Assembly (NCBI GenBank): GCA_022828595.1 | Contig: JAKGHH010000002.1 | Location: 46,036,222-46,100,221 of the forward strand | Source: Nelumbo lutea | Lineage: Eukaryota > Streptophyta > Magnoliopsida > Proteales > Nelumbonaceae | Direction: 5' to 3' | Length of the DNA stretch: 64,000 bases | Shown here: one piece after another, positions 22,984 to 35,047 of the stretch | Numbering within the stretch: the stretch's first letter is position 1 | Layout of the letters: every line of letters begins with the position of its first letter | Translations under genes and position numbers: made by a program | The notes under the pieces: generated by a model | The model's input: only the letters and a program-made list of their open reading frames with translations | Database searches by the model: none | What the model was told of the DNA's origin: nothing

Positions 22984-24733
22984 TTTTTGATAAAAGAGCA
23001 AACATTAGTCCACAACCTAATTTGATTCATGTTCATTACATAGATATGACTTTTAATCTATGTCCCATTCCCATTTATTCATTTCTGAGATTTCCTTCTT
23101 ATCTCAGTGATGGAGACAGCGACTTATGTCTCTAGAAATGTGGGAAATCACATAGGATGCATAGAGCCAACTGTTTCAGCTGCAAAATCCCACAACGTTT
23201 ATGTGAAGGATCATATCCATTCATCGTATGAGATTTCCCTTTGGCCTTTGTTAGACAAGGTTCAGAGCCATTTTATGTTAAACCATTTTGTCCAGTGAGT
23301 GCTCACCCATCATATTCGTGAACGCCAAGGTATCGTGAGAGAATTCCCATTTTCTGGTGAAGTCCCTCCCACATCGGTCTATGACGCCCCTATCATCTTA
23401 TGAAACATTCCAACAAATCCAGCAGCAAATGGATAGCCCATTTTCTGGTGCATTTCCTCATTACTGAAGGACCCATCTTCATGCTAATGATTGAAGGCCT
23501 TTAGAGAGTTCATCATATGAATCTCCCTATCACATGCACTCATATTGCTAGAGGGAACAAAAGTTACGCCCTAGTTTAATTTAGGTCAAATAAGAGTGGC
23601 TCCCACTGACTTTCATAAAGCTAGATTTTTGGTGGGCCCTAAATGGCTAGGGTTCCGCACATATACTTTTTTGGGGTGTGGGGCCCACCAGTGAGGGAGA
23701 TCATCCAATGATCTTTAGGAACATCATGGAAATGATGTGCATTCATCCATGGTGTGCACAAGAGCCACTATCGTATTTGCATGAGCCAAGTACTTATGGC
23801 CCATGTACGTAGCACATTACATGTAGGGATAAATTGGTCCAATCAATTAATATCTGTAAAGCCCATAATTAAAGCCCATTTTAATCCATAATATTATTAA
23901 TTAATATCATCTAGGTATATGGGCCGAATAGGGTTAAGCAGTTCGACCCATATAGCTTATCTGTAGTGGGCTTTTAACAGTTTTAACCTTTTAAAACTGG
24001 GCCTTACAGGAGTGGGCCGAATTAAACCTCTTAATTAAATATCAATCCCTTGGCTAAAAGTGGGAAATTAGGGCTGACATCAGCCCCAATCGAACCCTAG
24101 ATTCGGTCCAACCAGTTTGGACCAATCTAGTTCGAATGGGTCTAGGGTTTGATTTTTAATTAAATATTTAATTCAAGAAACGATCTGAAATTAAATCTAC
24201 TGATCAAGAACAAACAAAAATCAGTCAAGGGGCTGTTTGTACATCTCCAACCTTCAAAACAAATGTCAGGACACAGTTTGCAGTTTCACAAACAGCAAAT
24301 CGCAGATAGCGATTTTGATATCTGCGAAATCTCCTTCCTTGTGCCGCTATCTTTGATCAAGAAATAAAATAAATAGAAAACCTAATTTTTTCTATTAGTA
24401 TTAAATCTGATCAAATCCTATACATCCAGTCTAGAAATAAAAATAATAATAATTATTTATAGACCAAAATAAATAGGAACTGCAAAATCGCAGTTTTCTA
24501 CGCTAATCAAGAATTCGATCTCCATTCGTACAAACAACCCATAAATCAAGAAAATAATAAAGAAAAATTCTAAAATTATTTCAGATTTATAAAATTTAAT
24601 TTCAGATCATTCTCCCTTTAACTGGGAACCGATTTCCTAGAAAAACCCTAATCTGCACAAATCGGGTATAACGCCTTCTGCCCATTTGTGTAGGTTCAAA
24701 TTCGATTTTAATTTGGTTCAAGATTTGAAACAT
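22984..24733 (-). other. Untranslated leader of copia B
   Basis: Homologous to the leader of A in inverse orientation (for example the complement of AGTACTTATGGCCCATGT near 23800). No ORF shared with A. Confidence 0.7.
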
Positions 24734-24746
24734 GGCTCTGATACCA
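24734..24746 (-). other. Primer-binding site of copia B
   Basis: Plus-strand GGCTCTGATACCA, i.e. TGGTATCAGAGCC on the minus strand, complementary to initiator-Met tRNA, directly beside the LTR at 24748. Confidence 0.9.
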
Positions 24747-24747
24747 C

Positions 24748-26660
24748 TGAAGGGAATAGAGATCCATTAGATGGATAGCCGAACCCTACAGGACGGTTAG
24801 GCGAAATTTCAAAAATTTCCTTTCCCCTCATCTGGGAATCACATTCCCTGTTTTAGAAAATCTGCATTTTCAATGATCAATCTTAGAACATAAACCGAAT
24901 CAGATCTGAAACAGAAGTACGAGAGGGATATACCTGATACGAAGAAATAATATCTCCCAATGGAGGTGTTCACGCCCAATGAAGGAACCAAAGACTGCTC
25001 CTACTGAAAATGGCACAGTGTAGGATGGAGCAGAATCAACAGTGTTCTTCCCAAGAACCGAACCCTTCAGCAAGAATTCGATGGAGGTTGTGAGCACGAC
25101 TTCAGATCAGCCTTTCTCCAAAGGCTGATATCAAGAACTATTCTTAATCACTCCTACAAAACTGGAGATCGAACTGGCAATTGGCGGCAGGAGAAAATCG
25201 CAGGGAGAAGATGGCACAATCACACTGAAGCTATCTTTTCTATAGGTGTTCTGAGATCTGATCTCTGGGGCTGGACGATTTGAGACTTTTGGATGATCTG
25301 AATGTTTCGCCCCCTCCTTTTATAGACTTAAAGAGATCAGCTCCTTATCCCATTAGGCGTTTCCTGATTCAAATCCTTATTTGAATCTAGACTCTTTTAA
25401 GTGATAAGGATATACCCTTATCTTATTTGCAGATTAGATCAACTCTCTCCTTATCTCATTAGGAGGTTTCTAGATCTAAATAATTAGATCTAGACTCTCT
25501 GAGTGGATAGGGAGAAGACCTTATCCTATCTACTGATCAAATCCCAGATCCGCCCTTGTTTAACTAATCAAATTAGCCCAGTTTGAAATGGGCTTTAGGC
25601 CCAATAAGTGCAAGTGCTCAGTAGGCCTCCAAATTGCTGCCCAATTGGCCTTCTTTGTATGGCGTGCACATCAGCCACATGGGTTCAGCCTAGCCTTTGT
25701 TACAAGGCCTGGCCGAATACATTGTTATGGATAGTGCACCCCCTGAGCCCATCACATGGGCTCCTAATGGGCACAACATTTACACTAAGTGGTCCTTGGG
25801 CCAAGCCACCTTATAAAAGCATAGGGGTTGTGGGCAGATGCAAGATTATCCCATCAGGTATTACCCTTAATGGTCTTACACTTAACCTCTCAGCCCATAA
25901 TGATCAAACGCTGCCCGACAAGAGAGGTCCTCTCCCTCGACTACAATAAACAGTGCTACACTCTCTGCTTACATGGATCCCGGGAATTAAAACCTTTTGC
26001 AAACATTTTGAAACCATAATATATATATGTATATCCGTATATAAATATATTTTGCAAAACAAATTTCAACGATTGATTTCCATCGTTGGTTTCCATCAGA
26101 GAGAGTGCATTCCCGATTATTACCTTTGTCCAACAAAGGGGTTGATCCTATCACTATGATCACCCACTCAGGTGAGTTCTCGGACTATCCCAACATACCT
26201 AGGTTTTGACCCTCTCTAAGGATCTCACTGATTGGCATATCAAAGACAGTCCAATCCGACACTTAGTGCAGTACCATAATCGAGTCTAGGGTCAGGTGTA
26301 ACTTTCCAGTTTTTCCCATCAATCTCTAAGGTCTAGGGTAATACTGAAAATCTGGTCCGGTTCAAGGTTTCAAGTAAACCTACACTACATGTACCTTGGG
26401 TCTCACCCTGGCTACTGAGACAAGCCACCCCAACACTTGGCGGCACATCAGTGTTAGCCTTGGCAGGATAAATCTCCCCAGACTTATCCAACAACTGTTA
26501 ACATTCTAAACTAACACGAGTCTCATAAGTGTCCAGTTTAAGGATTTTACACAGAAACACACCACAAGAACTTGAATCAAATATGTACTTTATTCAATTA
26601 CAATAAATGTCATAATGCACATCATTCTGATTGGAGCTAAGGGCCATACACTATCTAATA
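24748..26660 (-). repeat. 5' LTR of copia B
   Basis: 1913 bp. Starts TGAAGGGAATAGAGATCC and ends ACTATCTAATA; the terminal CA complement has mutated to TA. Contains TATAAAAGG on the minus strand at 25316-25324. Followed by the GCTCG target duplication. Confidence 0.9.
25316..25324 (-). promoter_or_regulatory. TATA box in the B 5' LTR
   Basis: Minus-strand TATAAAAGGAGGGGG, at the same place as in the other LTR. This is the copy that would have driven the element. Confidence 0.6.
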
Positions 26661-26665
26661 GCTCG

Positions 26666-29600
26666 GTGCTACATCATAGCCTCCACTGACAATCCGATAC
26701 AGAGACAGTTTGATCAAATCAAAGTGTCCAAGGATATCCTAGATTGTCTGAGGATGATGTATGAAGAGCAGAATTATTCTACTCGGCAAAAGGTCTTAAA
26801 GTTGTTTATGACCACTAAAATGACTGAGAGGCAAATGGTTCATGACCATTCTCTAAAGATGATGGGTTACATCAATGAACTGGAGGCTCTCAGGTCAAGG
26901 CTTGATCATGTCACCAAAGTTGATGCCATCCTAAACTCCTTACCTCCCTCCTTCAATTAGTTTATCATGAATTATAACATGAATATGATAAATGTTAGCC
27001 TTCAGGAACTTAGCAATATGCTGTAGAGGGCTGAATAACTGATTAAGAAGGACAAATTGATAGCCATGCTTGTTGAAGGTGAAAATTTTGGTAAGAAAAA
27101 GAGGAGGGCAAGGAAAAAGCCTTAGAATAAAGGTTAGCAATCCTAAAAGGCAAAAGAACGACAAGACATCAGATGCCTGTCACTAGAAGAGGAATTGTCC
27201 TCAATATCTAGAGACCAAGAAACAAGGTTCTTTTGAATCTTTTGTCATAGAGACCAAGTTTTTGGTCACTTTTGTCTCCTGGTGTATTGACTCCAAGGCT
27301 TCTACTCATGCGTGTAAGTCATTGTAGGGGTTTAAGACAAGTAGAAGGGTGAGTGATGGGGAAGTGACTCTCTACTTGGGGACTTCTGCAACAGTTGCTG
27401 CTACAACCATAGGAACTGTAGAAGGAATTATTGTACTCAAAGATTCTCTTTATAAATCGGACTTAAGAATAAATTTGATTTCTTTCTCAAAATTGTGTTT
27501 GGATGTTATTCTATTTTATTTTGTAATGTGATTACTATCAAACGAAATAACAAATTCCTCACTTACGAAGAACTTGAGAATGGTCTCTATGTACTCCATC
27601 ATTCTCTAGAAACAAGCATAGCTGAAAATATGTCAGAAATAATCCCCAAGAAGGGAACACGTGAAACAGTTAATCCAACGTGCCTGTGGCATTACCGACT
27701 TGGCCACATTAACATAGATCGTATCACAAGTTTGGTAACAGATGGTCCTTTAGATTTTCTAACTGTAGAAGATCTTTCAACCTGTGAACCTTGCCTTCAG
27801 GGTAAGATGACGAAATGACCATTTACAAGTAAGCCTAAAAGATCTACAAGCACGTTTAACCTAATACGTACTGTTGTATGTGGTCCCCTGAATGTTAGGA
27901 CACGTAACCAGCACATTTGTTTCATAACATTTACCGATAATCATTCACGGTATGGTTACGTGTACCAAATGAGACATAAGTCTAAATCCTTTGAAATGTT
28001 CAAAGAGTTTAGGCAAGAAATTGAGAAACAGTTGGCGAGACAAATCAAAGCCCTTCGGTAAGATTGAAGATGTAAATATCTCTCTGATGAATTCAGGGAC
28101 TACTTAAGGGACAATGGGATTGTTTTACAGTTAGCTCCTCCTGCTACACCGCAATTGAATGGTGTGTCAGAGAGGAGGAACCGGACTCTATTGGATATGG
28201 TTCGATCACTTCTTGTACACTCAGAACTATCTACATCCTTTTTGAGATACGCATTAGAGACTGCAATATACATGTTGAACTGGGTTCCAACTAAATCCGT
28301 TCCTAAGACTCTATATGAGCTATGTACTAGTAAGAAACCAAGTGTAAGACACCTGAAGATTTGAGGTTGTTCTTGATGAGGAGAGCCTAGGGGTAGTGGG
28401 AGATGTCCCACAAGCTCTAGATAATAATCAACCTAGAAGGTCTACTCGGGTATCCAAGCCTCGAGTTTGTTATGGCTATGACTAAGAAAGTTACTTGGTG
28501 GAAACCATAACCAGTGAGGAAGATTCTATAACCTATATGGAAGCTATGTTGGACATAGATTCCTTGAAATGGGTAGATGCCATGAAAGTCGAGATGGACT
28601 CGATAGAGACCAACAAGGTCTAGGTTCTTGTAGACCTACCCCCTGGGGTAAAAGCAATTGGTTGCAAATGGATATATTAGAGGAAGAAGGGGCCTGATGA
28701 TAAGATTGAGACCTATAAAGCTCGTCTTGTAACGAAAGGGCACACTCAAAAAGAGGGAATCGATTATGAGGAAACCTTTTCGCCAGTGGCCATGCTTAAG
28801 TCTATTGAAATCCTGATAGCTGTAGCAGCATACCATGATTTTGAGATTTGGCAAATGGATGTCAAAACCACGTTCCTGAATGAAGATCTTACTAAAGATA
28901 TCTACATGCAGCAACCACAAGGGTTCATTGCTGCAAGTCAGGAATACATGGTATTTAAACTTAATCGATCTATATATGGACTTAAGCAAGATTCTAGAGT
29001 TGGAACATCCGATTTGACTCTACTATCAAACAATTTGACTTTGAGCAAAATCCAGATGAGCCCTATGTTTATAGGAAGACAATGGAAGATAAGGTTACGT
29101 TCCTGGTTCTGTATGTAGATGACATTCTACTCATTGGGAATGATGTAGAATTGTTAACTATGGTGAAAGTGTGGCTTTCACAACAATTCTCCATGAAAGA
29201 TCTTAGATAAGCCTCCTACATATTGGGGTCTTCGACTCTATAAAGATAGATCGAAGAGGATAATAAGATTATCCCAATCTGCTTACATTGACAAGATTGT
29301 CAAAAGATACAGTATAGAGAACTCAAAGAAAGAAAATGTTTCTTTCAGACACGGAGTCACTCTCTCCAAGGGTATGACTCCCAAGACTCCAGAGGAGATT
29401 AAGGGCATGAGAGAGGTTCCCTATGCCTCACCCGTAGGGAGCATCATGTATGCCATGTTGTGCACTCAGCCAGACATTGCTCAGGCAGTGAATGTGGTAA
29501 GTAGGTTTTAATCTAACCGAGGTCAGGAGCACTGGATAGTTGTGACATACATACTAAAATACCTTCGAAAGACAAAAGAGTTTTGTCTAGTATTCGATGG

Positions 29601-30093
29601 TAGTTCACTACAAATCTAGGGGTTTACTAATGCCGATTTCCAATCAAACCCAAATGAAAGAAAGTCTACATCTGGTTATATATTTACGATGGGGTCCTGT
29701 GCAGTTAGCTGGAAGAGTAGCAAACAGGGGTCCACTACAGATTCCACAACCGAGGCCGAATACATTGCCGCAAGTGAAGCTGCCAAGGAAGCCATTTGGA
29801 TGAAGAAGTTCATTCATGAATTAGTAGTAGTTCCATCCAGCAAATCACCCATTCCACTATTGTGTGACAACACTAGAGCCATTGCTCAAGCTAAGGAGCC
29901 ACGAGCCCACTCGAAGTCAAAGCACATCGAGAGGAAGTACCATGTACTGCGGGAGATTGTTGGTAGAGGGGACATCCAGATTCAGAAGGTAGCATTAGTG
30001 GAGAATGTAGTAGATCCATTAACTAAGCCACTGACACAAAAAGTGTTTGAGAAACATGTGAAAAGTATGGGACTCTGTCTTGTACTCGACTGA
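26666..30093 (+). pseudogene. gag-pol of copia A, main part
   Basis: Continues gag from 18064: CYIIASTDNPIQRQFDQIK, a NSLPPSFN block and a Lys-rich tail. The protease region has DSK where DSG is expected (about 27285). Integrase HHCC motif LWHYRLGHINIDRI...CEPCLQGKM at 27690-27810; the first catalytic Asp is lost (VVCGP for DVCGP), later FTDN and VSERRNR remain. At about 28366 WGCS-type coding jumps to DEESLG-type coding, deleting about 200 bp known from B. RT: ETYKARLVTKGHTQKEGIDY, DVKTTFLNED, and an intact YVDD box at about 29115-29126. RNase H: DSTTEAEYIAASEAAKEAIW, ending SMGLCLVLD at 30093. Several stops and frameshifts. Confidence 0.88.
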
Positions 30094-30100
30094 ACCTAAG

Positions 30101-30113
30101 TGCAAGTGGGAGC
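30101..30113 (+). other. Polypurine tract of copia A
   Basis: TGCAAGTGGGAGC immediately before the 3' LTR; the same tract lies next to the LTR of B (complement GCTCCCACTTGCA). Confidence 0.75.
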
Positions 30114-30249
30114 TATTAGACAGTTATGCCCTTAGCTCCAATCAGATTGATGTACTTATTAACATTTATTGTAAATGAATAAAGTGCATAATTAATTCAT
30201 GTTATTTTGGTATGTTTCTGTGTAATACCTTTAAACTGGATACTTATGA
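30114..30249 (+). repeat. 3' LTR of copia A, truncated
   Basis: Matches the first 136 bases of the 5' LTR (TATTAGACAGTTATGCCC for TGTTAGACAG...), with homology ending at CTTATGA. The other 1.6 kb is gone, so no target duplication can be checked. Confidence 0.8.
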
Positions 30250-31389
30250 AAATAATATTTTAAATATAGGATTCAATAAAAAGAATGAGAGTTAATACAC
30301 AATGATAAGCTTATTGAGAGGGAATTAAATGGGGAGAAATGTAATAGTTCGAATTGCATGTGCCCTTACAATTAGAGAGGGACTAAATTCAAATATAAGA
30401 GTATTCTAGTCAAGAAAAGGATTCAATCAATGTTAATGGAAGTTGGCCCCTATTTTTTTTTTTGTAGATGAGAGTTAGCCCCTGTATGTTTTCACTTAAA
30501 ATAAGTGGTAGGACCACACAATAAGTGGCAAATAAATACTTATTCTTGTTTGGCAAAAAAGCCACGAAGAAGTATTTATTATGAAAATAAGTGCTTAAAA
30601 ATAAGCAATAATTTAGCATGGGATAGACCTAGTTGGCTGGCGATTGAGGATTTTGTTTTGAACCTTCTTCAATCAAGCATCTCTCATCACAAATCCTCCT
30701 GTTAACCAAGAACTAGAGCAGTTTCCCATAAAACCCAACTGTTTTTCAAAGCGAATTTATGATTTTCTCTTTTCGCATTTTTGATGCACATGTATTTATA
30801 ATTGCTAAGGTTTTGATCAACTTTTTTGAAGATAACATTTTTTATCATCTCTTACTAAGACATAACATGGGTCCCTTTTGACAAAGTTGTTTTGTCATCT
30901 TTTGTTTCGGTCTCATAGATTCCTAGAAAAATGAACAATAAAAAGAAGATAAAAATTCACATCTCCTTAATGTTTGAGATGCATTATCTTTCTACTCCGG
31001 AAGTTATAAAAAAAGAGCACAAAAAAAAGAAAAAAGAAGAGAGAGATAAAATGAGGGCAGCCCTTGGTACTTGACACCCAAATTGAGCACAGATATGTTT
31101 CAAAGAAGCTTAGGCCACATCATTGCGAAAGTCTTTTAAAAAGGAACTCAGTTGTTCATTGTGCACAAAACAAAATCAGAAAAATAAAAATAATAAAATA
31201 AAATAAAACATAAGTAAGAAAAAGAAAAATGCAAAGTGTGGTAAAAATGTAAAGAGAAATGATTCCCAACAAGGAGAATGATCAAGTAAGAAATGACAAT
31301 TAAGCTAAATCGAATCTGTTGAGATGACACTTCTTGAATTTTTATTGCACTTTGCATCTGGTATGTTATTGGCATTTTTGAATTTTTAG
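30250..31389. other. AT-rich sequence, nothing recognised
   Basis: No gene found. AATAAGTGGCAAATAAATACT and its inverted partner near 30570 (AGTATTTATTATGAAAATAAGT) form a fold-back region at 30500-30610, possibly a MITE relic. The remainder is AT-rich with A-rich runs at 31010-31060. Confidence 0.4.
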
Positions 31390-32990
31390 TCTTGTCATCA
31401 TTTTCATCATTTTGCACAATAAATTTTCCACCATTGCACATGAGACTTTTCACTATTGCACATGAGTTTTCCGCCTCCAACATAGAATAAATCAGGACTT
31501 CCGCTATTGCACATGAGTTTTCCACCTCCAACATAGAATAAATCAACACTTTCTGCTATTGCACATGAGTTTTCCACCTCCAGCATAAAATAAATTAAGA
31601 TTTTCCGCCATTGCACACGAGATTTTCCGTTATTGTACATGAGTTCTCCGCCTCCAGCATAGAATAAATCAAGACTTTCTTGCTATTGCATATCAGTTTT
31701 CCGCCTCTAGTATAGAATAAATCAAGACTTTCCGCTATTGCACATGAGTTTTTTGCATCCAACACATAATAAATCAAGATTATCCGCTATTGCACATGAG
31801 TTCTCCGTCATTGCACATGAGACTTTCTGTTATTGCTCATGAGTTTTCTATCTCCAACACAAAATAAATCAAGGTTTTCTACTACTGCACATGAGTTCTC
31901 CGCTACTGTACATGAAACTTTTTGCTATTGCACATGAGTTTTTCGCTTCTAGCACAAAATAAATCAAGATTTTCCTCTATTGCACATGAGTTTCTCCACC
32001 ATTGCACAATAAATTTTCTGTCGTTGCACATGAGTTTTTCTGCCATTGCAGAATAAATTTTCTATCATTGCACATGAGTTTTTCTGCCATTGCACAATAA
32101 ATATTCCACCATTGCACATGAGACTTTCCGCTATTGCACATGTGTTTTCCACCTCCAACATAGAATAAATCAAGACAGTAGATTCTTCCGCCATTGAACA
32201 TGAATTTTTTCGCTATTGCACATTAGTTTTCCGTCTCCAGCATAGAATAAACCAAGACTTTCCGTTATTGTACATGAGTTTTTCGCCTCCAACATAGAAT
32301 AAATCAAGACTTTCCACTATTGCACATGAGTTTTCTGCCTCCATTATAGAATAAATCAAGATTTTCATTATTGTACATGAGTTTTCAGCCTTAAGCATAG
32401 AATAAATCTAGATTTTCCTCTATTGCACATGAGTTTTCCACCTCCAGCATAGAATAAATCAAGATTTCTCGCTATTGTACATGAATTTTTCGCCTCCAAC
32501 ACATAATAAATCAAGATTTTCTGCTATTGCACATGAGTTCTCTGCCACTGCACATGAGACTTTCTATATTGCACACGAGTTCGCCATTGCACAAAAAGTT
32601 TTCTATTATTGCACAATTCTTTTTTCGCTATTGCACATGATTTTTTCTGTTGCGTTGCACATGAATTTTCCGCCTTTGGGACATCATAAATCAAATTTTT
32701 CCGCTACATATGACATGAGTTTTTCGCCTTTGGCACATCACAAATAAGGATTTTTCACTACATAGCACATAAGTTTTTTTGCCTCTAGGACATTGTAAAT
32801 CAAGATTTTCCTCAGAATAGCACATGAGTTTACTGCCCCTTCTGCACATTATAAATTATTGATTTCTCTACTTTATAGCACATTAATTTTCCACCACTTT
32901 GGCATATCATAAGTCAATGATTTCTTCGCCTCATATCACATGAGTATTTTCTATTGCACTAGCACGTCATAGTTTTAACCAGGGCTTTAT
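31390..32990. repeat. Minisatellite of about 52-bp and 22-bp units
   Basis: About 1.6 kb built from a unit of roughly 52 bases (ATTGCACATGAGTTTTCCGC then CTCCAACATAGAATAAATCA then AGACTTTCCGCT) and a shorter 21-22-base unit (TTGCACATGAGACTTTCCGC). Roughly 30 occurrences of GCACATGAG-like words. Units near the right end (32680-32980) are more diverged. All minus-strand ORFs here, with peptides such as LIYSMLEAENSCAI, are translations of the repeat and not genes. Confidence 0.9.
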
Positions 32991-32999
32991 CATTCTTTT

Positions 33000-33429
33000 C
33001 AATTTGTTCTTTATATTTTTCTTTATGTCAAATGTACCTGGTTCTGAAGGTTCTTGATACCTAGGAAGAGTCACTTTGCCAAGAATAAAATGGCCTAAAT
33101 ATGATGAAACAATGCTGTATGGGAACTCCTTTTCATCTCACTCCTTCTTCCTTGTCTTGCCCCTCTTCCAGTTTTTCCTTTACAAAAATCTCTATATGCT
33201 TCTTTTTGTCTTTGTTGTTTCATAGTTTCCAACCTTACAATAAAGAGGGGCAGCTATCAGCACCTGATTTTTACTCGATCCACTGCTTGGACCTCAAATT
33301 TACCTCAAACATCTGATCAGACACTCTCGATATCTTCGAAACCTCTAAAAACCTAGAAAGCCCAACTTTCAGCCCCAAAGCCCTCAAATCCACCGTTAAA
33401 CCTATTTGATACCTATCCGATGGCCCCGA
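33000..33429. other. Unassigned sequence between the two repeat arrays
   Basis: Contains pyrimidine-rich and ACC-rich sequence. ORF 33101-33316 has no recognisable domain and shows no start context support. The words GGCAGCTATCAGCACCTGAT near 33250 may be near the start of an LTR-like unit, but this cannot be shown. Confidence 0.3.
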
Positions 33430-34330
33430 TCAACCCCCACTTACACCACAACCATTAGAGCAGACATAACCATCAAACCCAGGACCTCTCAAAAAACCTA
33501 CCCATGAAATTTCAGCTTAAGATTCCTTTATTTACCCTTTTTTCAATAAAGATTCTATTTCGACCATTCTTGTTAATCTAAACACTCGAAACCCAGATTC
33601 CCTTGATCTTTACACATGCAAACCGATCAAACCACACCATTAAACTCCAAATACATCAAAAAATCTGTTCATAAAGTTTCAAACTCAGATTCCACCATTT
33701 GTCCTTTCATTAAATTAAAATTTCGTTTTGAAACATCCCATTGACCTAAATTTCTAAGATCTTAACCCCTCTCAACCAATCAGACATCACCATAATATCT
33801 CAGACACCTCCAAACACTCACATGCAGAATTTCAGCCCAAAGAACCTTCATTTACCCTTCAATCGCACCAAGATTCCATTTCAAGGTTCAAGATTGATCA
33901 GATTACAAATCCGCTCAATCCGGGCCCAATTGGCCCAATCCAATCTTTCCAATCACCTCAGACTACTCGGAAACCCTATCTTGTGAAATTTCACCCTAAA
34001 TAAACCTTGCTTACCCCTCGATCACACAAAGATTCAATTTCAATACCCTAAATTAGCCGAATCAAGCACTTTCTAGATCTTCCCGATCCGGGCCCATTTG
34101 AACCAATCTAACCCTACCAATCAACTTAGAATGTCCAAAAACCCCACTCTATGAAATTTCAGCCAACAATACCTTCATTTACCCTTCTACCTAAAAAAAT
34201 TCCATTTCATCCGATCTCATTGGCCCGCACATGCACGACCCCATTCCGTGGCCAAACCCATCTCAACCTTCCATTTTTGGCCCAAAAATCCCCACCATTG
34301 AACCAGAAGACCTGGTTTGACCCTCCTAGG
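33430..34330. repeat. Five diverged copies of an approximately 160-bp repeat
   Basis: A conserved core ATGAAATTTCAGC, then CCTTCATTTACCCTT, then AAGATTCCATTTC recurs at about 33508, 33675, 33823, 33985 and 34150, spacings 167, 148, 162 and 165. Each is followed by ACC/CCC-rich spacer. Too diverged to be a recent satellite. It resembles internal repeats of long LTRs. Confidence 0.65.
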
Positions 34331-34428
34331 CTCGGTTTGAGCCTCTTAGACCCAGTTTGACACATTTTCTCAAAATTACCAAAATACCCCTCGAAACCCC
34401 AAAATTATGAAACTGCCACTAGCCCTAT

Positions 34429-34438
34429 TATAAATATA
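34429..34438 (+). promoter_or_regulatory. Candidate TATA box
   Basis: TATAAATATA in the context GCCCTATTATAAATATAATC, followed about 35 bases later by a pyrimidine/purine switch and CCGTCTTCTCCCTTTT. It could be the promoter of an LTR spanning this region. No downstream gene is established. Confidence 0.35.
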
Positions 34439-34532
34439 ATCTAAGCTTTCTCATTTGGATTAATAAAAAATCGGAAAATTTCGCCGTCTTCTCCCTTTTA
34501 GGCTCTAGCAATAGAGAAGCAATGACGACAAC

Positions 34533-35047
34533 TAGACCTAGCAAAAAGTTGACCCAACCTATGAACCTGATCCGACCCAATCCGAAAAATAGGGTTAGGG
34601 TCTCATATTTAGTAACCCGAATGTGAAAATGACCCGACCCCACCTGACCCAAAAAAACTGGGTTGGGTTGGGTCATGGGTCAACCCACTGACTCGATTTT
34701 CAAGTTTAATTGGGATAATTTATGCATTGTTAAAAGTTTTCACTCTTTAATTTTTTCTACTTGGTCTTTACTTTTTATTATTTACTCTTTAAATTGTTAA
34801 ATGTTCAAGTCTTTATTTTATATTTGAAATTTTAAGGTTAATTCTTTTAATTTTGACATTTTTCATGTAATTTTTTTTATTTTTTTTATTTCAATTATTT
34901 TTTGGGATGACCCTAATTGACTCATGGGTCAACCCTAATCCGAACATTTAGGGTTAGGGTCTAGCATTTGACAACCCAACCCAAAATCAACCCGATGTAC
35001 CTTGACCCAACTCGAACCCGACCCACCCAACCCGATTGCCAGGTCTA
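34533..35047. mobile_element. hAT-like MITE with TAGACCTAGCAA ends
   Basis: Left TAGACCTAGCAAAAAG, right GATTGCCAGGTCTA, a 12-bp imperfect inverted repeat. Flanks ACGACAAC (34525-34532) and GCGGCAAC (35048-35055) match at 6 of 8 bases, consistent with a hAT target duplication. GGGTTGGGTTGGGTCATGGG-like words in both halves fold back on each other. 515 bp, no ORF. Confidence 0.65.

Larger units (their letters stand above)
18065..26660 (-). mobile_element. Ty1/copia retrotransposon B, nested in A
   Basis: Complete in outline on the minus strand: LTRs 18065-20007 and 24748-26660, primer site 24734-24746, gag-pol remnant 20022-22983. Exact 5-bp target duplication GCTCG (18060-18064 and 26661-26665), which also rejoins the gag reading frame of A. 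LTR lengths 1943 and 1913 bp; by eye the compared ends differ at roughly one base in ten, so the insertion is old. Defective through frameshifts and a large RT deletion. Confidence 0.92.
14276..30249 (+). mobile_element. Ty1/copia retrotransposon A (interrupted, 3' LTR truncated)
   Basis: Plus-strand copia element: 5' LTR 14276-16036, initiator-Met primer site, leader, gag at 17853, then gag-pol to 30093, polypurine tract and only the first 136 bases of the 3' LTR. Element B lies inside gag with an exact target duplication. Excluding B, the internal part is about 5.5 kb. Pol carries stops and at least one internal deletion, so the copy is dead. Gene order AP-INT-RT-RH is that of copia. The lineage is not assigned. 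Confidence 0.9.

Noticed and set aside
31148..32398. Several minus-strand ORFs with repeated peptides (LIYSMLEAENSCAI, DLFYVGGGKLMC)
   Set aside because: They are translations of the minisatellite in different frames; frames change from unit to unit.
31390..32990. CRISPR-like array
   Set aside because: No fixed repeat-spacer structure; units are contiguous and of two lengths, in a plant nuclear context.
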